Positions 46,549-57,443 are shown, counted from the stretch's first letter. The stretch: DNA of 64,000 bases from Blepharisma japonicum (GCA_949751835.1 CATKHK010000030.1:124001-188000); one strand, 5' to 3'. The notes: generated by a model not told the origin, from the letters alone. Numbers and translations: made by a program.

Positions 46549-48876
46549 TTAAAATACAATGCATTTTTCTCTTTCTGAAGACGGCTGAATATCTGTAAAA
46601 TCAAGTTCTCCTGACATTTCATTTTTCTTTTTATCAGCTTCTTTTATAGAATCAAACATCTGGACAGCTGCGTAAGGTCTTCGAGTGACTGTCTTTTTTA
46701 TGTTGTAATTTAAAGGTGCGTTTAATGAAGTCCTTAATGCTGGCTTTGGAGGCGAGTTTTTTGAGTCAGTTGATCTATCAATGACTGTCTTTGTTCTTTT
46801 TTTATCTCTTGAAGTTTCATTTTTTACAAAGTTTTTCATTTCCTTGTATTTTTTTATTTCTTCTTCAGCTAGTTTTGCTCGCTTCAAAGCTCTTATTATT
46901 TTTCTTTCCAATGAATTTTTTTCAATGACTAGTTCAGCCTTCTCTTTTGTTAGCTGATTATTATTTAATGAGACTAACTCTAAGTTTTTACCTAGAGTAA
47001 TGGAGATTTCTCTTAAGCAAATTAGTTCTTTTTTTAAGCTGGACTCTAGTTTTTTGTAATTTACTTTGGATTGATCAAGATCGTATTCAAGCTTGATAAT
47101 TTTTTCTGATTTTTGTTGAAGTTCATCCATTAATTCTTGCTTATCCCCATTCCACTTTTCTTTATTTAATTCTATTTCTGATTCTATGCTTGTTTTGGCT
47201 TGTAGCAAGTCTTCAAATTCATTGATTTTCATTAAAAGATCTTTATTTTTCGCCATTTCTTCTTCTAGCTGCTCTTTTAAAGCAGATTTTGAAATATTTT
47301 CTTCATGAATTGGCAAAACATCAAGTTCAGACTTTAATTGAATAATTTCTATATCTTTATCACAAAAAGACTGCTCTAATTCAAATTTTTTGTCATACAT
47401 GTTCTTCATTTCATTTTTCAGATCTTCTATTTCTGCCATTAACAGCTCAATTTGTTCATCTTTTTCCTTTATCATTTCTTCATTTAAAACATTTTTATCA
47501 GCAGCTTCATTAGTTCTTTGTAATAAAAAGTTATAATTTCCTCTGATTTCTGATATTTCTTTTTCATTTTCAATAAGAAATGCATTTAGTTTCCTATTTT
47601 TTTCGACTTCTTTAGCAAGTCTTTCCCTTGTATCTTCTAGTTCTACTACAATATCATCTAGAGCTGAAACTTTTGATATTTCGATGTCACTTTCTTCTTT
47701 TATGTCTTCTTTTGAGTTTGACTTGGTGTCTATTTCTTCAAAACTAAAAGGCTTCCCTATTTTCTGCTCAAGCATTTCTATTTTTTTGTCTTTTAGATGG
47801 ATTTCTTCTTTTGCTTTTGCTAACATAAGTTTGAGCTCTGCGACTGTGTATTCTTTGTTGACTTTTGCTTTATTTTTAATACTCTTTGCTCGGATTCCAA
47901 AACGTAATGTACTGACAGTTTCTGCTTCATTATAAGCAGAAGGGGAGCATGTAATGATTAATGAAGTTTTTGAGTTGCCACCTAAGGAGTCTTGAAGAAC
48001 TCTTGTTAGCTTAGAATCTCGGTAAGGAACATGAGAGCTTTTTCCATCAGTTAAAGCATTGATTACTTGTCCAAGCGCAGTTAAACTTTTATTAATATTT
48101 TTTGCTTCTTCTAATCTTTTACCTTCAGCTCCAGTCTTACCGACTTTTTCACTTCCAGCCAAGTCAACGAGGTATAATTTTCCAGTTTTAGTTGAACAAT
48201 CAAGAGAGTTAGTTTGAGACAAAGTAACGCAGAATATAGAATGGGATCGAGAAGAGCCTGCATTCATATGTGTGTATCCAACCTCTCTATTACCTGTTCC
48301 TATATTCATGAGTTCATAGACTTCATCTTCATTTGAGACATATCGCTCTGTTAAGTCTTCAATGTAAACCCCTCTTATTTTGTCTTCGTGGATCTTTAAG
48401 TTATTTTTTGTGGGTTCAAGAAGATCTTTGATTTTCTCCATGTAGATCTCACAATAGCCTACTTTTACTGAAAATTCTATATGAGGATCAGAATTCAAAA
48501 TCTTAGCAAAAGCATCTCCAACCATTCTAGGAATAATTCCCATCAAGTCTTTATCATTTAAAACTCCTGTCATTGTAAATGTCTTCCCTGAAGAGGTTTG
48601 CCCATAAGCAAACACGGTCCCATTAAATCCTTGCATAACTGCATCTACAATTGGCCGAGCCGCGATTTGATAAATTTTGGATTGTGGGGTTGAAGGATTA
48701 AAAACATAATCATAGGAAAATCTCAAGGGTTCCCCTTCAGATTTTATAGCGACTGTTTTATTATCAGAGTCGAAATTCACACAAACTGATTCTTCTATTT
48801 GTTTTTCTTTTTCATTCAGCGGTCGAAATCGACACACGACCCGAATGTTTCCTGAAGATTCATCAGATGAGGCCAT
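46549..48876 (-). CDS. KIF5: kinesin-1-type motor with C-terminal CaaX box
   Basis: 775 residues, ATG at 48876, stop at 46549, no TGA. Motor domain 1-~335: VVCRFRPLNEKE, P-loop FAYGQTSSGKTFTM, NAGSSRSHSIF switch I, LYLVDLAGSEKV switch II, and HVPYRDSKLTRVLQDSLGGN; the TAEELK-like neck follows as TVAELKLML. These are kinesin-1 (conventional heavy chain) features. A coiled-coil stalk runs to ~700. The usual kinesin-1 globular tail with its IAK autoinhibitory motif is not seen; instead the protein ends PSSEREKCIVF, a CaaX sequence suited to prenylation. Divergent from glutathione reductase with 39 bp between ATGs. Confidence 0.93.
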   Translation of the reverse strand: MASSDESSGNIRVVCRFRPLNEKEKQIEESVCVNFDSDNKTVAIKSEGEPLRFSYDYVFNPSTPQSKIYQIAARPIVDAVMQGFNGTVFAYGQTSSGKTFTMTGVLNDKDLMGIIPRMVGDAFAKILNSDPHIEFSVKVGYCEIYMEKIKDLLEPTKNNLKIHEDKIRGVYIEDLTERYVSNEDEVYELMNIGTGNREVGYTHMNAGSSRSHSIFCVTLSQTNSLDCSTKTGKLYLVDLAGSEKVGKTGAEGKRLEEAKNINKSLTALGQVINALTDGKSSHVPYRDSKLTRVLQDSLGGNSKTSLIITCSPSAYNEAETVSTLRFGIRAKSIKNKAKVNKEYTVAELKLMLAKAKEEIHLKDKKIEMLEQKIGKPFSFEEIDTKSNSKEDIKEESDIEISKVSALDDIVVELEDTRERLAKEVEKNRKLNAFLIENEKEISEIRGNYNFLLQRTNEAADKNVLNEEMIKEKDEQIELLMAEIEDLKNEMKNMYDKKFELEQSFCDKDIEIIQLKSELDVLPIHEENISKSALKEQLEEEMAKNKDLLMKINEFEDLLQAKTSIESEIELNKEKWNGDKQELMDELQQKSEKIIKLEYDLDQSKVNYKKLESSLKKELICLREISITLGKNLELVSLNNNQLTKEKAELVIEKNSLERKIIRALKRAKLAEEEIKKYKEMKNFVKNETSRDKKRTKTVIDRSTDSKNSPPKPALRTSLNAPLNYNIKKTVTRRPYAAVQMFDSIKEADKKKNEMSGELDFTDIQPSSEREKCIVF

Positions 48877-48915
48877 TTTTGTTAGAATAAAATCAACATT
48901 AAAGATTTAATAAAT

Positions 48916-50259
48916 ATGCAAAACACTTTTGGATGCCTTATAATTGGAGGAGGAAGTGCTGGAGTCGCATCAGCGATTCGGGCAGCTAAATATGGGGTTA
49001 AGGTTGCTATAATAGAATCGGGCAAAATTGCAGGAACTTGCGTTAATTCTGGATGTGTGCCGAAAAAAATCATGTGGAATGCAGCTCTAACTCTTGAAAT
49101 TTTAAAGTCAGCACCAGGGTATGGAATTGAATCTAACTATAATTTGAATTGGAAAACGCTAAAAGAAAATCGTGAGAATTACATTGCGAGATTGCATGAA
49201 ATTTACCTAAGTAAATTGAAATTTCATGGTGTTGAAGTCATTAATGGAGTAGCTTCTTTTACAGGCCCGAATACTATTCTAGTAAATGGCGAAATAGAGT
49301 TATCTGCTCCTAATATATTTATCACTTCTGGTAGTAAGCCATTGCTGCTAAATATCCCAGGAAGAGAATTTTTGTGCACTAGTGATGATTTCTTTCTGTT
49401 GGATGATAGAGTCAATAAAGCCCTCATAGTTGGGAATGGCTATATTGCAGGAGAAATATCAGGCTTACTATGCACTCTAGGTACTGAGACAACAGTAGCA
49501 GTCAGAGAGCCAAGGTTTTTAGAGAGCTTTGATATAGACACTTCTAATATTCTTGAAGAGCAACTCAGGCAGTCTGGTATAAATATTTTTACTAGAACAG
49601 AAGTAGTAGAAATTAAGAAAACTTCTGATGGTTTTGAAGCCATTTTTAATGATGGAAGAAGATTCACTTATGATTTGATAATTTCTGCTATAGGAAGAGC
49701 TGGGAATGTAGAGAAGTTGAATTTGCAAGTAACATCGGTAGAATTAGATCAAATAGGGAACATCAAAGTTGACGAATGGGAAGCTACAAATGCTCCTGGA
49801 ATTTACGCATTTGGAGATGTGACTGGGAAAAAGAATCAAACACCTGTTGCAATTGCTGCAGGCAGAAAGCTCGCTGATAGACTATTTGGGAACAAGCCAG
49901 AAGCTAAATTAGATTATAACTTAATTCCAACCATGATGTTTTCTATGCTACCGGTCGGAACTATTGGACTAACTGAGAAAGCTGCAAGAGAAAAATATGG
50001 TGATGCGATAAAAATTTACAAAACAAAATTCACTAACATGTTTTTCCAAGTCGGGACTTATAAAGAGCCAACTCTATTCAAAATGATTGTATATGGTCCA
50101 GAAGAAAAAATCATTGGTCTACATGCTGTGGGAAGAGGAGTTGATGAAATGATTCAAGGATTTGCTGTAGCGGTTAAAATGGGGGCAAGAAAGCAAGATT
50201 TTGATGATACTGTTGCAATTCATCCAACATCCAGCGAAGAGTTTGTTTTATTATCATAG
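48916..50259 (+). CDS. GSR: glutathione reductase
   Basis: 447 residues, ATG at 48916, TAG at 50257, no TGA; all three Trp are TGG. FAD site LIIGGGSAGVASAIRAAKYG, redox disulfide Cys42/Cys47 in GTCVNSGCVPKK, NADPH site VGNGYIAGEISGLL with the Arg of AVREPRFL, FAD-binding IYAFGDVTG, and the C-terminal HPTSSEEF with the catalytic His/Glu pair. The CVNSGC motif and the HPTSSEE end identify glutathione reductase rather than thioredoxin reductase; there is no C-terminal selenocysteine extension. It starts without a presequence, so it is probably cytosolic. It regenerates GSH from GSSG with NADPH. Confidence 0.95.
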   Translation: MQNTFGCLIIGGGSAGVASAIRAAKYGVKVAIIESGKIAGTCVNSGCVPKKIMWNAALTLEILKSAPGYGIESNYNLNWKTLKENRENYIARLHEIYLSKLKFHGVEVINGVASFTGPNTILVNGEIELSAPNIFITSGSKPLLLNIPGREFLCTSDDFFLLDDRVNKALIVGNGYIAGEISGLLCTLGTETTVAVREPRFLESFDIDTSNILEEQLRQSGINIFTRTEVVEIKKTSDGFEAIFNDGRRFTYDLIISAIGRAGNVEKLNLQVTSVELDQIGNIKVDEWEATNAPGIYAFGDVTGKKNQTPVAIAAGRKLADRLFGNKPEAKLDYNLIPTMMFSMLPVGTIGLTEKAAREKYGDAIKIYKTKFTNMFFQVGTYKEPTLFKMIVYGPEEKIIGLHAVGRGVDEMIQGFAVAVKMGARKQDFDDTVAIHPTSSEEFVLLS

Positions 50260-50403
50260 TTATTATTTTCTGTATTAATGATGCGATTTATTTAACGAAA
50301 TGTCTTTCATGCTATTTTTAATTAAATAAATAATTTAATTAATAATTTCTGATTGATTATTGTTTATTTTAAAAAATTGAAAAGATAATCCAGCTTAATT
50401 TTA

Positions 50404-51495
50404 TTAATTTGAATATTTATGGTAATATTCGATTTCTTTTCTCAGATCTTTTTGGACTTGTACATCAGGCTTAGGCTGTTGGTTTAGCACTTCTAGCTGC
50501 TTCTCGAGAGCTTCTAATAGTAGGCTTAATAGTTCTTTTTTTGATTTTTTAAAATAAGAATTAAAGCATGGGCAAGTTTCGGCAGGTCTCAAGTCATGGA
50601 TTTTTCCTAAATGATTCATAAATAGTCCTTGGAACCCAGGCACTTCTTTGACCTTTTCTAAGCCATCAACTTCAATGGGCTCTACACTTCAGTTTTCTTT
50701 ATTTACAAGCCTCAAGTTATGTTGTTTCAGAGCTGAACTATAATCATAATTAGCTGGAGGCCAATCTTCAGCAATGTACCACCATCTCGCTAATATTTTT
50801 GTAACAATTTCAGCTTTTTCTCTCTCCTCTCTTGTAGTAAATTCTTTGAACTGTATATATTTTTTCGAATTATCCACACTTTTATTTTTCTTTTTTCTTT
50901 CAACTATTTCTTCATATTTCTTTGATTTGTGTTTATCATGCTTCTTTGAAGATTTTTTGTCATGCTTGTCATGCTTTTCATGTTTTTTATGCTTTTTTTC
51001 TCTGTTTTCCTGTTTGTCTTTTTTCGGAGCATTAGGAATCAGCCCACGAGCCCTTTTTTCTTCTAACGCTTGTTTGCCAACTAAAATCTTTTTTGGCTCT
51101 TTGTTTTCTTCATTTAAATCTAAATCTTCTTGAATAGATTCATTAGATTCTGCCAAACTGCTGGTATCTGATGCACTTTCTTCGCTGCTACTTGAAGATT
51201 TACGTTTACGGATTTTGCGCGCTCCTCCTTCTTCATCGGTAGAATGAGCGGACTCAGATGAACTTACAGGTGGACCATATCTATCATATTCGACTTTGTC
51301 AGTAATAAAATCATCCAAGGATGAGTCGTCTTCAAAAACTGGTTTTGTCTCGGAGGATATAAGTGGTTTAGGATTATTGTCTTTAGATAAGGAAGCTCCT
51401 GATTTTTTAGGTATAAAATCTTCAATGAAGGAAGGAGAGCTTGGCTTGTTAGGTTTTAGCTTCTTTAATCTTTTCCGATGTTTGGATTCTTCCAT
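50404..51495 (-). CDS. Lys/Ser-rich probable nuclear protein, 363 aa
   Basis: ATG at 51495, TAA at 50404; a TGA read as Trp in NKENWSVEPIE. The first 60% is Ser/Glu/Lys-rich with a striking His-Lys tract around residues 165-200 (EKKHKKHEKHDKHDKK), expected to be disordered and nuclear. The C-terminal ~150 residues are more conserved-looking: EIVTKILARWWYIAEDWPPA, GFQGLFMNHLGKIHDLRP, a CPCFNSYFKKSKKELL element and a final coiled coil. I do not recognise the family. Convergent with glutathione reductase, stops about 145 bp apart. Confidence 0.75.
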
Positions 51496-52558
51496 TGAAA
51501 ATAATATAGTTAAATTAGAATGTTAGGAGATAGATGCATTTTGGAATTTTTCATAGCAAGGAAAACGCAGTATTTGCTGTGTGTAGCTTATAAGAGAAAA
51601 TGAATGAACAAAATTAGCTATTAAACTTTTGCATAAAATTATTGAATTTATTAATTTTAAGAAAATCGATATCCTTATATGATAATTGGGTAGCACTAAG
51701 ATTTTGAAAAGAAAATTCAGGGAATAAAAATAATATTTTAAGCCCATTAATTCACTCAGAATGTCAATATTTTGTTATTTTCAGAAAATAAGCTATTCTC
51801 TTATCATTAGAAGCGGGCTTAAAGTATACTATTCTAAAAAATTTCAATTTAAGCAAGCTACTTCTTCTTAAATATTGCATAATTTATCTCATTTTATAAA
51901 AAAATAATTCTATTAAGCTTGATTTAATATAGGCATCAAGATTATCTAAGAAATTAAGTTCGAAATAAAATTTTCGCATTACTATTGTATTCCGATCCTT
52001 TAGCTGAATCTTAAATTAAGCCCAAAATGAGAAAGAATTCTCAATCTATATTTAATAATAAAATTTTCTCAAAATAAGGATCATTATTAAGTCTGATAGC
52101 TTTTTACTTTATTCTTCCATTTTATGTCATCTATCTATCAACAATCTAAAATTGTCAACTTAAAAAAAGGATAAATCGAGTAAATTTAAACTAATTATAT
52201 TGATTAAATATAATAATGCATAAGAGACTTTGAAAATACATAATGGTTAATTCTCTCAATTCCACCTTTTTTGGTAAAGATAATCCAGAATAGCATAGAT
52301 GCAGGTTTAATTATAAAATGATCTCTCTCAAGCATCTCAATCTAGTTCTTATCTTCCGTCCTAACTTTACTTCAGAGCAACCCAATCGATTAAATTAGAT
52401 TAGATTTATACGTTTTACATCCCTTACAGTGTAGACTATTTCAGACCTGCCACTGGTTCTTCATCGTGCAGGGCCCACAAACTGTTGGCCCAGACTGCTT
52501 TGTTGCACCAATGCATGCCTCCACTTAATGTCACCGGCTTCGATAGCTCATGTGTTAG
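51496..52558. other. gene-poor gap ending in a GC-rich island
   Basis: AT-rich until about 52430. 52441-52560 is about half G+C by hand count (64 of 120), far above the surroundings, and is open in one frame on each strand (on the minus strand a 43-codon frame from ATG 52565). No family recognised. It abuts the SNF2-type relic. Confidence 0.45.
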
Positions 52559-53160
52559 CGATTTCATTGGGAAAAGTTGCTGGCAGAAAACGAGAGAGAT
52601 TTGGACAATAAAGTAATAAAAGCTGGGCTTTTTAATACCGAAGTAACTGATAAATAAAGAAATGAAAAATTAAGAAATGAGGAAATGAAGAAGCCAGTGA
52701 TAGTAGTTCTGAAGATGAGCTTTTGAATGATTGGAAACTTAATAAAATTATTGCGAGAAATAAAGATGAGTAAAATTTTTTGAGATCCTCGATTATGAAA
52801 GAAAGCAGAAAGAGCCTTATCAAGTCAGATTAATGCCGGATAATAATTTTCCTGATTGATATTTAGATTTAAGCTAAGTTTTGTTGATATTTTAAGCTGA
52901 TTTTTTAATGAAAATTAGATGAAAAATAAGGTTAATAAGAATGAAGGAAAATGATAGGCAAGATATTGTTGAATATGGAAAAGATATGAGACATAGAAAA
53001 AATATTACTTATTCAGATTATTGATACTATGACTTGCCAAGGGTTAGAGAAAAAAGAAGGATCACTATCAGAAAATGCAGGAAGTAAAAGATTCAAACGT
53101 TCTGAATCTCAAGAAGCATCTGAAGGAGTAAGCTCAGAGATGAGATTCAGCCAGAATTAA
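52559..53160 (+). pseudogene. frameshifted relic of a SNF2/BRG1-type remodeller (SnAC region)
   Basis: Five coding-like segments follow each other on the plus strand in changing frames: 52559-52695 (NERDLDNKVIKAGLFNTE), 52684-52773 (EDELLNDWKLNKIIARNKDE), 52773-52877 (FFEILDYERKQKEPY, then LMPDNNFPDWYL), 52941-53087 (YGKDMRHRKNITYSDYWYYD) and 53044-53160 (Ser/Glu-rich). In this order they match the SnAC region after the helicase of SNF2/STH1/BRG1: the LD-KVIQAGMF start, the N-x-(I/M)IAR motif, the FPDW-like P-W element and the RHRK-x-YSD motif. Frameshifts and stops separate them and cannot be removed by 15-17 nt introns. The helicase itself is not here. A remnant rather than a gene. Confidence 0.72.
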
Positions 53161-53659
53161 GTGAGATTTAGTATGAGAGAGTGAAATTATGAACCTAGAA
53201 TACATAGTATACTTTGATCCTTTTTTTTCTGGGAAGACATTTCCTTAAAGCAATTTTGGTGGAAATTTTTATTGCCATAGATTTACTTGATAAAAAAAGG
53301 TATTTTTTGACACGAAAAGTTTTGACCAAATAGTTCCAAGGCAAAATCTACAAAGAAAAATGTATCTAAGTTAGAAATGCACCTATGAATAATTGTAATA
53401 ATATAAATACGTATAGGAATGGAATTCTTGATTTAATTCTTCATGAATTATTAAATGCAAAAGATCATTAATAATAAAGATATATGGCTTTAATGATTAA
53501 AATTAGATAAGATGCAATAATCTTTGGCAGGCATAAGCTTATAAGAATTGATTAAATTATTTTTAAAAAAATCATTGATTTTGATGTGCGTTTTTCACAT
53601 TAAAAGCTTTAAAATTGCCATTCGAAAATGAAATTATAAAAATAATTAAAAAGCTGGCT
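53161..53659. other. AT-rich gap upstream of SWEET
   Basis: Possible further decay of the SNF2-type relic just after 53160, but no motif is recognisable. Nothing else seen. Confidence 0.4.
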
Positions 53660-54340
53660 ATGCTTACAATAATTTTCGGTGCACTTGGCATAACTGCTTC
53701 TGTGTATTTAAACCTATCTCCTATCCCATCTCTAAAACATGCTTATAAAACTAAAGACACAAAAGAAATTTCCAAAACTTACCTCACGATAGCTTCATTA
53801 AATTTTGCATTATGAACTCTATATGGGATTAAGGCTGATTTAATTGAAGTTTTTATAGGAAATTTAATATGCTTTTGCTTATCCACAATATGGATATGCA
53901 TTTATCAATGAATCAAAGGAGATTGACTAATATGAGTTCCTATTTTTATAATATCTATGACAAGCTTATTGGTAGTTTTATATATTTTCTGCCCAAAATT
54001 AATTTTAGGCTTACTTGGGATTGGAGCTTCAGTATTAATGTATGGCGCACCGATAGAAAAAATTCAACCAGTGTTAAAATATAAAGAGCATTCTTATATT
54101 GATATTTGAATTTTAACAGCTTTGATTTTTAATGCAACTGCTTGGATTATTTATGGGATTATTGTTGATGATTGACTTATTTTGGCTCCTAATATTGCCG
54201 GACTAATTTTTTCGATTTTTCAATTAATTCTTTATCTTTGGGCAAGGAGTCTAATTCCTTGCAGCTTATTTACAATGATTAACAAAAAATTAAACTATAA
54301 AAGCCTTGAAGACTGTGAAAACGAAAATGATGTTAATTAA
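53660..54340 (+). CDS. SWEET: SWEET-family sugar transporter
   Basis: 226 residues. Start set at ATG 53660 because the frame upstream to the previous stop has no ATG and this Met sits just before TM1. Six TGA codons are read as Trp, against three TGG. Seven membrane segments in the MtN3-linker-MtN3 layout: TM1 with LNLSPIPSLKHAYKTKDTKE, TM2 with IASLNFALWTLYGI, TM3 GNLICFCLSTIWICIY, then the linker helix, and the second triad with GAPIEKIQPVLKYKEHSYID, NATAWIIYGIIVDDW and APNIAGLIFSIFQLILYLW. The pore Pro (PIPSLK, APIEKI) and Asn/Trp residues are typical. SWEETs move mono- or disaccharides down their gradient. The standard code would cut this gene into fragments. Confidence 0.92.
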
Positions 54341-54525
54341 TTTATCACAGAGCATATCAAAGTTAAATCGAAAAAAGATTTAATTAGCTTTTAATTAAGT
54401 CACTCCTAAAATCATAAAATTATCATTCTATTATATTTCAATTATTGCAACATTTTATTTATATCATTATGAAGTTTATTTAATTGGCAATAAATTCTGT
54501 TCATTATAATTGTTTTTCGGATTAT

Positions 54526-55068
54526 TTAATTTCCAAATGAAAACTCATTTTCGGAGGTTTTACTAAATATATGTCTTTTCTTCTTCACCATTTCGTTGCT
54601 AATCCGTACGCTTTGATTTTTATTTGGAATTCTAAGGCTCAGTGAAGCTTTCTCTAGATAAGTGCAATTAACTGAGGATGGTAATAGACCTTTGAAGCTG
54701 TTTATTTGATTTTGTTTTGATAGCATATTCTTGGCTGCAAAACACACCTTTTTTACTGACTTCTCAATGATCGGTACAGACTTTATATTATTTGAGCTTT
54801 TAATAGGTGGTAGAAATACTACATTTGGATCTCATAGAGATTTTGAACTCCCTTCTATTTGAAACTTAAAATTTGTGCAGGTTTCTGGGAGCTTGAGTTT
54901 AAGAGGACAAACAGGCAAAAGCCTTGGGGAATGTTTTGGGCTATGGTGTTGTAGTAATTTTTGGGTTTTATCTAAGCTATCTATTGAAAGCTGAGATTTT
55001 GGGGATAGCGATGGTAAAACGGGCTGAGATTTCGAACTTTCAAAGCTTGTTTGAATGGTGTTTTTCAT
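54526..55068 (-). CDS. hypothetical Ser/Lys-rich protein, 180 aa
   Basis: ATG at 55068, TAA at 54526; a TGA read as Trp in SSKSLWDPNVV joins the two halves. It is rich in Ser, Pro and Lys with no predicted domain; SQPVLPSLSPKSQLS and SLRIPNKNQSVRISNE are typical stretches. No family recognised. Confidence 0.65.
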
Positions 55069-55311
55069 TAATAACTCAGTTATTTATTAAATATGCTCAT
55101 ATAAGTAAACATTCATTGTGATTTTTGGAAAAAATATTAGCATTTCTAATTTTCTATTCAAATATATCAGTTAAATTTTTATATTTTATTCACTATTAAC
55201 ATAAATTGGCATTATTTTAATTTCATCTTAATACATTATTTTGTATATGGCATCAGAATTTGTAAAAAAGAATCATATAGGTTTAATTATGATATTTTAG
55301 GATCTTATTTA

Positions 55312-56544
55312 TTACTCTGATATAATAAATGACCAAGAGAGCTCAGGAATTATATCTCCAGGTTTACTCAATGTTCGTAAAGCATAAGAAAATTCAATTT
55401 TTCCATACGAAGTATTCCATTGCACACCAACTCCACATGATCCCCTAATCTGATTTTTTGCAAGTTCTTTATCACGAATTGTCTTAATTACTTCTGGATA
55501 TAGCAAATTTCCATAAATAAAAGGAATAAATTTCCCAATTCTTCCAAATGCAGGTGTATTGTAATATAACAACTTCGCCTCAAGATTAAGAGTTGATGAG
55601 CTTCCTAATGGATTTTCTTTCAAAAAATCAAATCCTTTTACAAACTTAGTTTTATATCTATCATTAACCTGTGCTTTTCATTCAAAAAGTGATCCAAACA
55701 ATATAGATGTTTGAAATGAAATATTTGGGGCAATTTGGAAGAATTTCATAAAACTGCAGTCTAAGCGATAAAATTTTGTAAATTCTCCAAATGCAACTTC
55801 ATTTATACACTTGCAAAATGATCCTGTATGAGGCTCATCTTTTTTATCTCTGTTGTCAGAAAGATATGTATAAGCTAGATAATTTTTAGGTGTAACTGGC
55901 AATTCTGTTTTCATGATATCAGAAGATGAAGGCTCCAGTGCGAAATAATTGGTCCTTATGCATCTTCCTGCTTCAAATGTATTTTTCCCATCTACTGATT
56001 TCAAAGCAAAACTACCCCCATAAATTTTTTCAGTCACATTTCTATCAATAACTTCGCTATGCTTTTTAACCGAGTATATCCCTTCCCATTTTCCAGGATA
56101 ATAAAGCCTATCGTGATGGATGAATTCTGCTTCAAAAGTTGAAGTATTTGGCTTATAGCCTAGACAGAATTTTGTTAAGTCAGCTTTGCCTCTTATGTTT
56201 TTAAGGACACCAGAGATGACTCCTTTGCCACCTTCTTTATTGTGCAATAAATTTAAATCCATACCCCACCAAGGAGAGTCTTTTAATGAAAAATGAACTA
56301 AGGCTGAGTCTGTGATTGGACCTGGAAGGACAATAATGTCGCAGCTTCTATAGACACCGAGAGCTTTAAGTCTTTCTGTAGTTATTTTGATGTTGTAATT
56401 GAGCTCAGAGACTGTGTTTGATCTTGAAATTTGCTGTGCATAGTTTTTAAGCAGAACTTTTTCAGTGGAAGTTCCATGGAATTCTACTTCGACGCCTACG
56501 ATAGGATTTTCTTTGAAGTCTTCTAGACTTGTAGGCTTGTCCAT
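55312..56544 (-). CDS. SAMM50: SAM50/BamA-type outer-membrane beta-barrel protein
   Basis: 410 residues, ATG at 56544; a TGA read as Trp in GSLFEWKAQVND joins two frames. An N-terminal POTRA-like domain (about 15-90: VEVEFHGTSTEKVLL...RLKALGVYRSCDIIVLPG) precedes a barrel of alternating amphipathic strands. The end matches the Omp85 family: the GSCGVGVQWNTSYGKIEFSYAL strands and PELSWSFIISE, ending in an aromatic beta-signal-like strand. SAM50 assembles beta-barrel proteins in the mitochondrial outer membrane, which fits the Lon, OXA1 and ACP genes nearby in function only. Length is near that of human SAMM50 (469) but shorter. Confidence 0.85.
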
Positions 56545-56684
56545 TTACCTTTATTAATTCTTTAATGTTAAAAATTGATTATTTTGGTTATTATATAGGA
56601 TATGCATATTGGTCTTATTGTAATTAAGCTTTATTTATATCTTTTTAAAAGAAGCATATTTTTACAAAAATATATATTTATGGC

Positions 56685-57443
56685 TTAACTCCTTGCAGTA
56701 TTGTATGATCCACACTCAGGACACTTCATTCCTAAAAAATGAAATTTTACAGTTGATCTCCTACATAGATTTTACTTTAAGCAGTCGTTACACAAGATCG
56801 GGAACTCTAAATCTGTATACTCTTCAGGCATTTCATTCTGAGCAATTTCTTCATCCAATTCTTGATAAATCATTGACATATCAACTACAGTTTTAAGACA
56901 TAAAGGACAATTATAGCATTTATTCTTAATCATTTCTTTCAAGCACTTTCTATGAATGAAATGACCACATTTCATAGAAATCGTCTGTTCTCTGCTTGTG
57001 AACATGTCTTCTTGGCAAACTGCACAATTTGCTTTCAACATCCCAGGCCTGCAGGTATGAGCATCTATTAAAGCGATCCCAAGACAAGCTTCGCAGGTAT
57101 CACAATGAAAATAATTTTCTTTTGGCCCAACTCTACATATTCCGCATTTTTCACAGTGATAAATCTGCTTACTTAAATTACTATCATATAAGTGGCAAAT
57201 TGAACAAAAATAAGCTCCCATGCAGATTCCACAATTTTGACAAGATTGCTCTAGTGTTTGGATATAAGAACAATGCCGACAGCGAACTCGAATTGTATCT
57301 GATCTAGCCATTCGATGAGCTTTCTTAATGTCTTTTTCGTCTTCAAACTTTACTTTATCATGGCAAAATTTGCAGGGGAAAAATTCTTGGCAGCAAGCAG
57401 CAAGGTAATCACATTCTCTGTCATAATGAGTGCAAGGGTCCAT
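56685..57443 (-). CDS. RCHY1: RCHY1/Pirh2-type CHY-RING ubiquitin ligase
   Basis: 247 residues; exon 1 is 57443-56776, a 15-nt intron at 56761-56775 (GTAAAATCTATGTAG), exon 2 is 56760-56685. CHY zinc finger at the start (CTHYDRECDYLAACCQEFFP, CKFCHD, RCRHCSYIQ), the CTCHY-type knuckles (YHCEKCGICRVGPKENYFHC), then a RING finger (CAVCQEDMF...CGHFIHRKCLKEM...CPLC), and after the intron the rubredoxin-like ribbon CNDCLKRSTVKFHFLGMKCP with ECGSYNTA. All zinc ligands are in place. The C-terminal ribbon is recovered only by splicing. Human RCHY1 (261 aa) ubiquitinates p53 and other targets; here substrates are unknown. Confidence 0.95.

Noticed and set aside
51523-51747. 74-codon minus-strand frame with ATG
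   Set aside because: AT-rich, Ile/Leu/Phe/Ser composition without charged pattern; looks like chance in the gap upstream of 51495.
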